From the NCBI GenBank assembly GCA_001695595.3, contig MBPM02000079.1, positions 289,006 to 353,005 on the forward strand: a DNA stretch of 64,000 nucleotides, read 5' to 3'. The notes under the pieces are model-generated. The model was not told the DNA's origin. It worked only from the letters and a program-made list of their open reading frames with translations, and did not search any database. The translations under genes were made by a program, and so were the position numbers. This document shows, piece after piece, positions 47,528 to 57,749 of this stretch. Origin of the DNA: Plasmopara viticola. Lineage: Eukaryota; Oomycota; Peronosporomycetes; Peronosporales; Peronosporaceae. Positions within the stretch are counted from its first letter, which is position 1. Each line of letters opens with the position of its first letter.

Positions 47528-47537
47528 AGATGTCTAG

Positions 47538-50500
47538 ACGAAGTCACTCACTCAGATCCATTTGAAAACATGCAGACCAAAATTCTATTCTTTGACATGG
47601 ACTATGCAAATTCGATGAATGCTTCAGTTGTAGCTGAGAGATTTGATCTTCACTGCAGCAAAAATCTACATTTATATTGGTCCTCATGATCCCTAAAAGT
47701 TGGCTCCAATGGTCTTCACAGCCGGCTGATCTTCTTTAAGACGGATCTAGACTTAAAAATGTATTTTTAAAGTATGTTGCTTCTTTGGGGCGTTTGATAG
47801 CCCTTGTGGTATCACCTATATCACCTCTAGTATGCCAATGCTTGACTGCCAAGAGAAGTGAACCCGACTTCCGGATACCAAATTTAGTGCACTGTACAAT
47901 GTACTTTCAATCATGCTCTTAAGTGACACGTACCTCCCAACATGCAGACTATTTTAGATACTTATATGAATGAGCTAGTCGCCACGCCTTCTAAGTTTCC
48001 AAACACAAAACGTGGGTGGTGAGTGCGAAGATGTCGACCCCCTTACCATGCCGATTTGCTTGCATGCTTGGGAAATTTAAACGCCAGATAGAAATTATGA
48101 GCAGCTTTAGTTTGGACATGCTACACGTTGAGGTGCCAGTGTCAATGGCCACGCCACATCACACAATGTTTTTTGGAGTTGATTTACGATATCAATGTCC
48201 GAAATGTGATATACTCTTATATCCTTTAGAAGAACTCCATTTCAAAAGACATCACCTGTGGGATCTTTCATTATTATTTTTTACAATTACTCATTAGCTT
48301 TGACCTTGTTGATGACCAGGAATCCTGTGTCATTGCCTATTACTGGAGCCCAGCTGCCATGCCTTGGGTAGTTATGCCATAGCCAATCCTACGCGACCGA
48401 GCGTGCACATTTGACATTCCTCTCGAAGTCAGTCTAGAAAGTCAGGTCACGGCTTTTTTGGGGTAATCCAGACTCTTGATGCAGCGGGGAATGTATTGAG
48501 AGGATCAGGAGCTGAGGACGCCGATCTTGCTCTTTACTTTGAGCTGATGTAAGACGTAGATCGCTATCTGTCTGATTTCAAGAGATATTTCAACAGGTCT
48601 TATAATAGTGAGCGTTCATTTGTATAAATCTTGCCTGTGCAGGGTGCTGTGTGGCACTTACAAAATAGTACATGCTTAGCGATTCAATGTACAAAATTAG
48701 ACATTCGGTGAACCACACTTTGTTGAGTAATTTTCCATATGTAGTCATATCGTCTGACGTACAATTTAAATCCAGCCCTCACTTGCGAAAGAATTGAAAG
48801 AAGATGGATGACGAGTTTGTCGTCTGGTGCTTGCAGAAAGGGAGGTAGGCAAGTGAAGAAGAAGCCTTCAATGCCAACAAGCTGATTGCATTCCGTTATA
48901 TCAGCGGTCGCTCTACGTGCTCCCTTGCTTCGCCCCAAGAAGCACGGCACAGACGTTGCGATCGTGTTTGTGATTACGCTGCAAAGACAAAATTACGCCA
49001 AAAACAGGTTATCAACTTCAAATAATGCGACTCCTTAGTGACGGAGGTCTTCCTGATTAGTGAATATCAAGGCGTGCGGCAAAATGCGTAAGGATGTGTA
49101 ACGAAATCGTGTTATATACCCTTCCCTCAATTTTGCCACAAAAGATGTGACGTGCTCATCTGTCTGCACCAACCTTTAACGATGTGATGTAACACATTGA
49201 TCAAAAATACATCGTCCTTGCTTTAAAAAAGAAAACGCGAACACTGGCGGAAGCAAAAAAAACTTGCCAGAAGTAAGGTTGTTATTGGCTGCTCAATCTT
49301 GTGTTCTTTTGAAGCACAACACTTTGATGAAGTTATTTTCTGAGTAAGTGCCCAGCTTTCGACTCAGCTTTTTAAGTGAGAGAGTGCAAATACCTCGTGC
49401 ACCTAGCTACCCGTGATCAAGCCAACCTTTGTCGGAAAAAAAAGATTTGGTCTTCCTTTCTTCAAAAGGTAAAGTTTTTGCTTAGTAGGCTTACCCCCAC
49501 ATGAGTCATTAAGTCTATCAAAGCCTGATCTTACTGAGATTGCCATAGACTCCGCTTACTGAGCTCAATTACCATCAAATGCTTTCGCTCTTTCGCAGCA
49601 GTTAGGTCTGCAAGCGCAACAGCACCTATGTGTGTATTTTTAGCACCGCAAGGAAATTCCGCTTGGGAAGACTGTGTGACAGCGTCTAATAGATGATACA
49701 TTGGTGACTCAAGCCCGGTTCCAAATTGGGTATTCTTTAGCACTGCCATCATTACGGTTTAATAAGATACCCAAGGTTAGGGAATAGGTTAGCCTCCAGG
49801 GTGTTACAGCCCATAGCTCAACCACCTTGGATAGAAATGTCGTACGCCAGTGAGCTTATAGCATTTTTTTCACAATTTGTGGGTTGAAGACAATTCAACA
49901 CCAAAATGTCTCGGCTTTCGCATGGAGCTACTAAAAGCGTAAGCTTCGAGCCCGAGCTTTAAAGTAATTTTAGACTTTATTTGAAGCGAAAGTAAAAAAT
50001 AGATTTCCATAGTCTTTGATTATCGGAAAAAAGTAGAGTGATTTATTATACTGTGTATCCCAATCAGGTCGACACTTGCTCTTTGTTAAACATAAATGCG
50101 AGTCAGCATGCGACGCTTGTCGCCTTCACTTTAAATTATTATAGAGACGAGAGCTGCACGACGTCGTCAAGAGTCGTCGTCGTCAAAGGCCTCTCTTTCA
50201 TTACTCTAGTCTTCACAATTGACCTTTTCTATTATATTGTGACCCGCACATCAGATATTACAATGAGAATGAGTTTTGACAGTGCAAAAAAAGAGATCCA
50301 ATGGAAGTGATAATGATGCATGAAGAAGAGAATGCTCAAAAGAAGAATCTTTTTGAGAGTACAATATTCCTTTTACTTAAAATCACCACCAATAAAGGTT
50401 AGATATAATCTTGCTTCAGCTAGCGATGCATTGCTCGCCATGCAAAAGTTGGCAAACAAAAACTTTTAGTGCCATAAAAGCTTTTATGTGCATTTTATTT

Positions 50501-50651
50501 TGTCATAAGGCACATTTGTTTGCTAATATGTAAAAGATTGGTTCGTACCACCTCAGTGTCAAAATTTATTTGTATCGCTCAATAAAGGAATGAATCAACA
50601 CCGAGTAATTATTGTTTGATAATCCGACGGCTCACACCTCAAAAGTTATCA
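47538..50651. other. Decayed retroelement DNA
   Basis: No intact gene. Protein-like pieces are present (for example GVIQTLDAAGNVLRGSGAED near 48460, plus strand) but none can be assigned. Confidence 0.35.
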
Positions 50652-51447
50652 TCAACTCGACAATCCTCTCACCAGCCAAAACCAGTACAGCGTACAAGTC
50701 CCTTTGCAAGACGAGTAGTCGACATGATGGACCTTGCCGGGGAATTTTGTGTGGCAATTCTCTGCATCAAGCACCATCGTACCGTCAAGCCACACTTCAC
50801 ACGATTCGTCGTGTGTGATGCCCTTTTGGATCCGTAAAGCCGCATTAAAAATCTGCGCCCTCAACCACAGTGTATTTTGCCCTGTCGAGAAAGTCACGAA
50901 GTGCCTTGTGTTCGTTTGCATCGTGATATTTGGTAAAGCTCTCCTCGGTTTATAGACCCTGTGAATTAAGGAAAGCGAGCGGGTCGTGCTGGGTGTCCTT
51001 GTCTTTTGTCTTTCAGATCGGTCTCTGAGACAAGACCACTTGGTGTGCATTATGACAAAACAATCAAAGTGAGCCACACAAATGACCCACAATAAATCTA
51101 CTTCGTAGGACAGTCACACGTCACATATTCGCTTCGTAGCGATGTGCTCCCGTATCATTGTCAATTTGCCATGACCACGCGATTTTGCCATTGTCCGTTC
51201 GCTACACATTTTGAAAAAATGGCTGTTACGAACACAACCTTGGATGGGAGCAACCGCCAAAATTATTGTCGGCAGGTATCCATCCACTCAAGAGAAAACA
51301 TTCAAATGCAATTTTTTTGATCAAGTCGGTTGTGCCAACGTAGAGGAGGAAATCGGTGTCGCTAGAAGAAATTGAGTTATACTCGACGCTAGGTTTCAAA
51401 AGGTTGTGCAAATTACTTGTCCTGTTGATCCAAATGCTTCCAAGCAA
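50652..51447 (-). pseudogene. Broken gene, possibly for a secreted protein
   Basis: Minus-strand pieces follow one another and read like real protein: 51447-51226 (SSSDTDFLLYVGTTDLIKKI, LLSGWIPADNNFGGCSHP), then GKIAWSWQIDNDTGAHRYEA around 51185, then 51092-50652 (ESCEVWLDGTMVLDAENCHT, SSCKGTCTLYWFW). The Cys spacing and Trp-rich beta-like segments suggest an extracellular or carbohydrate-type domain, but I cannot name the family. Frameshifts and stops separate the pieces; short introns could explain some gaps. No signal peptide is visible. Confidence 0.35.
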
Positions 51448-53024
51448 ACACGCTTTCGCTTTGTAGCGTTTCGACTCCTAAAGCTAGAGAATTTGTCGAT
51501 TTCATGGCATCAACAAATGTGCGAATTTACGATTCGTCCAATTGTTGGTCCGTCAAGTCGTTGGTGTGTGCCTTTCTTCGTGATAATTTAACCATGTGTA
51601 CGACGTACATTTAATGAGCAGCATGGCGCGATCTTCATGACAAGGTTCCTGCCTTGAAATGTATAGATAGATGCCTCACATCTGTTGTAGCCATGGAAAA
51701 AGTTGTTAGTCCCTTAGCGCTACGAAATCAAAGGATCGTGGGCCGATCGCAATGCTGGAAAGCTTCGCCAAAGAGCGAAAGCTAGCCAATATAGTCTCAG
51801 GTTTCGCTGGGGTGGCTTGATCAATCGTTCAGTTATAACTCCAAAGCCCAAATGGCGTACATAAGCGTCTACGCACTCGCGTCTTGGCAAGGATGCGAAA
51901 AAACACGCCTCGGTCCATTCGTGCAAGACAGTAACTCTTCGTGTGCATGTTAATATGCAATGCTGTTGGAAAGGACTCAGGTCGAGCTGTGTCCCAAGTT
52001 TCTTACTGTCTTTTTACCACCTGACAGTGTCAAAACACTCCTTGGCACATTCATGACTATTGTACTTTTACTCTACAAGAGAAGCAATCTATGCAATTTT
52101 TTGCGCTGCTGAAGTGGGGGTCGGTTCTGCTTTTTACATTTTCGAGTGCAGTTTCTCACGATATAACATTCAAAGGACGAGTTGGATGGGAAACTATGCC
52201 TAACAATCGGAATCGCGACGCAAGTTGCGCAATTTTATCCACGACTCATGTCTTGCTCGAGCAAATACTATGAAAAGGATATATATGGTGACGACTGCAA
52301 GAGGATAGACGCTAGCATAATCGTTTGGCGCGCGTAACGTATGAGCAACAATTGCAAGCTAAAAGTCACTTTGGAATTGTAATTTATCTCTAATAAAATG
52401 CATGTAAAGGAACGTATCAATTTTCTATTTTTTCGAAAACAGCTTTCACATTCCCAATCTTAAGTTCGAAAATCGCATTGGGCAAAGCACAGCAATCTCA
52501 TTACGTCATGGCCATAGCTTAATTGGTTTTATGTAGTCTGCGTCACATATTATTGCAACCGATCATTATCGACAAAAATTTCATTTTTAATGGAAATTAT
52601 TTAGGAAATTATTTGAAAAAAACTCCTAAGTAATGTTTTAGCCATCTTTCATATATCGTAGGTACGTAAACACTGTACACCGATAAGAATGCCGGCTCGA
52701 GAGCATTTACAAATACCCTAAGATCCAATTGCATACCCCCAAAAAACGCTTTATATTGGTCCAGAGGTTTTTGCATCAGAATATTGATCATAATCGTACA
52801 TTTAATTATAATCCTTAGGCACACGTACTCGCGCATGTAGGCAAATCGCGTATCCCTGAGTGACTCGTTTGTTGTGTCCCGTAGGCTAGACAAATTCAGA
52901 GCGAATACTCATAAAAGGACTTGGGTTTAGGGCTGACTGTATTTCTCTCAAATAGAAGCCTAACCACTCTCATAGAGAGCTGCTTATCATTGCACAAGCT
53001 GTTACATATACACATATATAGGGA

Positions 53025-53074
53025 CACTTTTGGCAACAGATGGCAATATGTTCTACCATATGTTGCCAAAAGTG
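53025..53074. repeat. Imperfect 19-bp-stem hairpin with AT-rich flank
   Basis: CACTTTTGGCAACAGATGG (53025-53043) pairs with CCATATGTTGCCAAAAGTG (53056-53074) with one mismatch and a 12-base loop. GGGACACTTT recurs at 53094 and CTACCATATGTTGCC at about 53182, so the same motifs are scattered over 180 bp, as in a small inverted-repeat element. Confidence 0.75.
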
Positions 53075-55811
53075 GAATATATATATATATTCCGGGACAC
53101 TTTAAAGTTTCTGCGACACTTATGATGGTATATATATATACTCTACGAACGTGAAACGTCGAGATTATAAAATATTTATAATCTACCATATGTTGCCTTC
53201 TCGCGACAGCAACTTTGCCTCACCTTCTAAAATTGTCGATTGTTCAAGCACATTTTCAATCTCTGATCATAGCGCTGTTTGTGGTTTAGAACCGACAATT
53301 CCACACATATGAACGACAATTCTTCACTTATGAACAATAATCTGAAACGCGAAACAATGCGCAAACTGGCCTTTTCCGCTCTACTTTAATTATTTGTGAT
53401 GGGCTACACAGCACTTTGCACAAAGGAGGCGTGAAGAAGATCTACGACCATCCATAAATCGAATAGTCACAATCCCGGGGCTTAATGGACCAACGTGTGC
53501 AACAGATTGCAATTCGAAGATTGATTATTAAGTACAATTTTTGTCCTATCCTGGTCTTAACTACACTTCTTGAAATGCACTAAGTTCAGCGCTATCTTTA
53601 GGCAATGGCAATATTCACTCTGGTATCCTTCGAAATACCCTATCATGCGAAGCGGTTTGAATAGTTTTTAGTTGTCTGTAATGAATCATGAATTACCATT
53701 CTTTCGAGGCTCGTTTTGCGGGGAACAGCTTTTACCAACTGATTTTGGCTTCATGTAACGGCCCGTTGCATTATTTCTTATAAGACTTGAAAGTCATCTA
53801 ATAGAAGAGGGATAAGGGATGTATTTCCTTTTTGGACGTCGACTCAACAAGTTAGTTTGGTCATAATAAAGAACAAATAGGCAGCAATAAATGGCTGCTG
53901 GTTGACCAGGTCAAATTCCGATGACCAAGCCCGCCTCGGAGAAGGTTGCTTCGGCTTTCAAAGGCTAAACCAAATTCGAACTATGTACCTTACACTGAAT
54001 CTTTTGTAAAGGCTTCGTCGATAAACATCGCGCTTACGCCGGGGGCGACATGCGAACGCTAGTTCACGAGAGAGCCGCCCAAGAATGAGTCTTTGACTCC
54101 ATCACTATTGTACTCTGCCGACACCACCACTTTTGGATGGTGAATGTGACAAAGATTGCCGCATGTGCTTCGGCAATTACCCTTATTGCTCTTCGCTGCG
54201 AAGAAGCTTAAAAACAATGGACTCTGTCAGAATCACCCCATCGCTCGAAAGTACGCTTCAAAAGCTGTTAGACTTGACTCACTGCCCATGCAAAAGGCTA
54301 CAAGTAATACCACAGAGATTTCCATTATCTTTAGAAGCAGAGACCTGATCTAGGATGCGCTGCTTGGAAATGTGAGGAAAGATAAGACCAAAAAGTACAG
54401 CCATAACGACATTTCTGGGATGCACTTGATGGTCAAAATTTCCAACGCGGTTGACGAAGGGCTACGTGACTCGCCCGCCACCAGGTATCGGGGCAGGTTG
54501 CTATCCCTTACTTTGTCTCTACGCTGAAGAAGAGGAGAAATTTCTGGATGGACACTATCTGGCTTATGGATGATCAGAGTGCTTATTTTCTTCGTGGACC
54601 GTGACGGCACTATTCCGCATTAGCAGTTATGCGCATATCTTGGTTTGGAAGAAACTATTGCCCCAGAGCAACCGTACGGCAGATGTACACGTACTATAGC
54701 ACCGCATCAAATCTCGCACTCAGTGTCCAAAAGCCTGAATTCTGGGAATTACGCTCGGTAAGGGGGTGACCCGTGACTGTTAATGCCGGAGTTTGGCTTG
54801 AAAATTGATGCTGGGATTATGATAAATCTTCAAGGTGTAAAAAATTGACGCCCGAATATCTTGGACGAAGTGCCTGATTTCCGCGAGCTTTAAATACTCT
54901 TTCTCACGTGATGGGTCGAAAAGAAGTCCGCTCCGTGATGTCTTCCTTCGAAAATGATGCACGACTAAGGTGGAAGCGACCTTCTTCCTCGCTTCTTAAA
55001 CTGTCGAGACCGGCGGCACATTCATGTGAAGGGCTTTTTGAAGCAAAGGGGCTCTCATTAGCGCCTAAAACTTCTTGTGAAGTGACTTGGTTATCCCGCT
55101 TCACAGATTTTGGGGAAGGCGTCGAAAAAGGTCCGGAATGACTGCCTAAGGTCGATGCGATCGAGAATCACAAGTAACACGCGCTTGGTATATAATCTGC
55201 GGTTTTTACCCGCGCACTGTGATACAGTAATAGTCACTCTATCCCTACGCTCAAAACTTATTTGTAAAGCTCCTGGATCGGCTCAATAAGGAGCCGAAAT
55301 AGTAATTCTTGCGTGATCAAGTGTACGCACTTGAGATTGCTGTCGGTGTCTGCTCTAACTATCGGGCTGTATTTACTTCGGGTCGACCCGGGCCTTGAGA
55401 AAGGCAATGTAACCTAGCTTTGAAATCGATTGACTGTGGCGCGTCTTAGCGCGAAGTGTCCGCATTTGCCGGGAAGTCACTTCCATTCGTATTGATGTCT
55501 AGGCTCAATCGGCTGCACATAGCGCCCAGCTGTATGGATTATTGGCCGCTGGTCGATTTTTTTTGAACTACTATCAGCCACTGCAAATATATTTGCATGG
55601 TCGATTGCGGAGATACGTTTCGAAAAGTTGCTGGAGACTTACGTGAGCCTTGAGACATTAATCTGCATCGACATTCGAGTTATGAAGCCCATCGCTAGTT
55701 GCGTTGGGGAGTTCGGTCACCGGCAACGCCCTAGGGATATACTATAAGATATCGTAATTTCTTTATCTGGTCCCCGATGTTTGCAATATTTGTAATTAAG
55801 GAAATTCTGAA

Positions 55812-56280
55812 CAAAGGGCCAGGTGAGTATCTGCCATAGCGCTCGTGGTCCTCTTAATCTTTCTCATCAGCCGAAGGAGGGGTTGCTATGCAAATTCAAA
55901 CGGTACGCATGCTTTCATGTCGCGGTAAAGTGGGACGATTCCCAGAGCAAGGGGTGGACTCTCCGCTTGAGGCACAACACGGTTCAATCTTTGGTGTCCT
56001 TCATGCATGCGATATCGTCACTAGGTTATTCTTGATCGAGCGCTCCGGCTGTCGGAGCCATTTATATTGTTTTTATGCGTAGCCTTCTCCGCCTCCTTGA
56101 CGGGCAAAGAGCCAGGCGAGTATTTGCTATAGTGCTCGTGGCTTTTTATTGCCATCATCGATTGAAGGAGGGGTCGCCATGCGAAAGCAAATGGTACGCA
56201 TGCGTTCATGTCGTCATTGAGTAGGAGATTCCTCCAGAGCAAGAGGGCGGACTCTCCGCCTATGGCACAAGGTGAAACTT
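55812..56280. repeat. Diverged tandem repeat, period about 290 bp
   Basis: Unit 1 from about 55818 (GCCAGGTGAGTATCTGCCAT) and unit 2 from about 56110 (GCCAGGCGAGTATTTGCTAT) run in parallel for about 180 bp. Both include GCTCGTGG, GAAGGAGGGG, GGTACGCATGC, TTCATGTCG and GGACTCTCCGC. Probably part of a decayed element terminal region. Confidence 0.75.
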
Positions 56281-57001
56281 TTGGTTAACGCACAATCTTT
56301 TAACGCAGAGGCCATCTTTGATTTGGATGCACTTTGGAGTGCAGAAGCATGCTGTACGGCGGCTAGTGTGGTCATCATTATTAACTGGTTTCGAATGGCA
56401 TCCTCATCTGCTTAGCTTTACGACCAGAACAGTTTTTCGTACAAAATTTATAAGAGCAACGGGTAAGATTTAGTCTTTCCCATTAAACATGATTTTAATC
56501 TCTGTGATGTGACGGGTTGTCGAGCAACAACAAAAAAATGATGAACTTAGTGATTATATCGGTCTGCATACTGGTATTTCGAGGCGGAAAGTCCTGCGTA
56601 TAGCCTATCAAGAATTACAGGTAGGACCTAAGTCATACGAACTATAATTTTTAGATCAGTATTATAAAAGCGATATAAATCTCACGGTCTACAGAATTCC
56701 GAGCAAGGCACAATCCAGTAAATACTAAGAGTGGCAATTTGGGTCAGTATATAAAATGTCAGCCATATTAAAGTATACGATCGCTTTTTGTACGAATTAT
56801 TTTCTTAATCTGTACGACCACCAATATTTATTGATAGGTGCTGCAAGAACATGTGGCTAGTCAATTGTGCCAATTTTATCAATTTTCATACAGGAACGGG
56901 AACTCGTCTCGTGGTTTAGGATTTGCTCTTTTTTTAGGATATTAGCTTTTGGATAGGCCCTCATTTGTTATTTTATCGTGACGTCATTGCTGTCATTTAG
57001 C

Positions 57002-57247
57002 ATGGAGCTGGGCGTGGCAAAGATGGCACTCACACTCGTGGCCATCACGGCATTAGCTCTATTAGTTCTCTGGATGTATCGCCTCGTGCAGTACCGCAAG
57101 GCTGTACAGCGCTCACAAGCACGGTGGTTGGGCTACGAGCCTGCTCCAATGCTTTCCGAGGACGAAATGGGCCTGAATTGGCCTAGTTTCAAGCCTATCC
57201 TTCTGTCTCCAATTCCTGAAGAAAAGCACGAAAGCGGCCGCGTATGA
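57002..57247 (+). CDS. Small single-pass membrane protein
   Basis: 81 aa from ATG 57002 (MELGVAKMALTLVAITALAL). One strong transmembrane segment, about residues 7-25, is followed by a basic patch LVQYRKAVQRSQARW and a Pro-rich tail WPSFKPILLSPIPEEKH. GC content and codon use look like those of the host genes rather than the surrounding relics. An initiator-like CTCATTTGTTATTTTA lies about 35-40 bp upstream, and TTTAG just before the ATG could be a splice acceptor. I do not recognise the family. It is convergent with the sulfatase gene. Confidence 0.55.
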   Translation: MELGVAKMALTLVAITALALLVLWMYRLVQYRKAVQRSQARWLGYEPAPMLSEDEMGLNWPSFKPILLSPIPEEKHESGRV

Positions 57248-57749
57248 ACATATTGATATAGCGCATTCAAGACCGAGTACTGACGATTTCGGCTGCTTAT
57301 GCTGCTCGTAGGAGTCGGAGAATGAGATGCTGGTCTCGGCGCGCATGGACCCACGGCGATTAAGTGCCATCTCCGTCCTTGCCTGTATGTGGTCGTACAC
57401 TTTGCTCGTAGGTTCTGTATCCTTGAGTGAGTCACAATGTCCTCCTTTGTGTGCAGACGGGAGCCTCAATCACTCCGTGGTCAAGACCGCCAAGGTCTGA
57501 AACGTAATCGGGATCCTAAATATTGATATGGCGTGAGTACAGCGCGGCGCGGAGCTTATGAGCGCGTAAAAGGTCGAAGAGTTGAGCCGCCAGACTTTTT
57601 AAACCACGCGCAGCCCAACCTTATTTATTTTTAAAGGGCGTGACGTCCCGAATTAACGAGGGCGATGTGTACGAAGCGGTCGTACATGTACGACCCATTT
57701 GCTTAAGTGTATAATTTGGTACACCCACCACAGCACTAACATTTCAAGT
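57248..57749. other. Spacer between convergent genes
   Basis: About 500 bp with no gene. Reverse-strand frames here are shadows of the small membrane-protein gene. Confidence 0.5.

Larger units (their letters stand above)
51592..57001. other. Gene-poor region with repeats and copia-like remnants
   Basis: No intact gene. It holds a hairpin (53025-53074), AT dinucleotide runs near 53080 and 53130, remnants in 53900-55600 sharing the GCACCGCATCAAA block with other relics, and a diverged tandem repeat (55812-56280). The last 30-50 bp include CTCATTTGTTATTTTA, similar to an oomycete initiator element, ahead of the small membrane protein. Confidence 0.4.

Noticed and set aside
52896..53189. 97-codon minus-strand frame rich in Tyr/Ile
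   Set aside because: Produced by the AT dinucleotide runs and the hairpin region.
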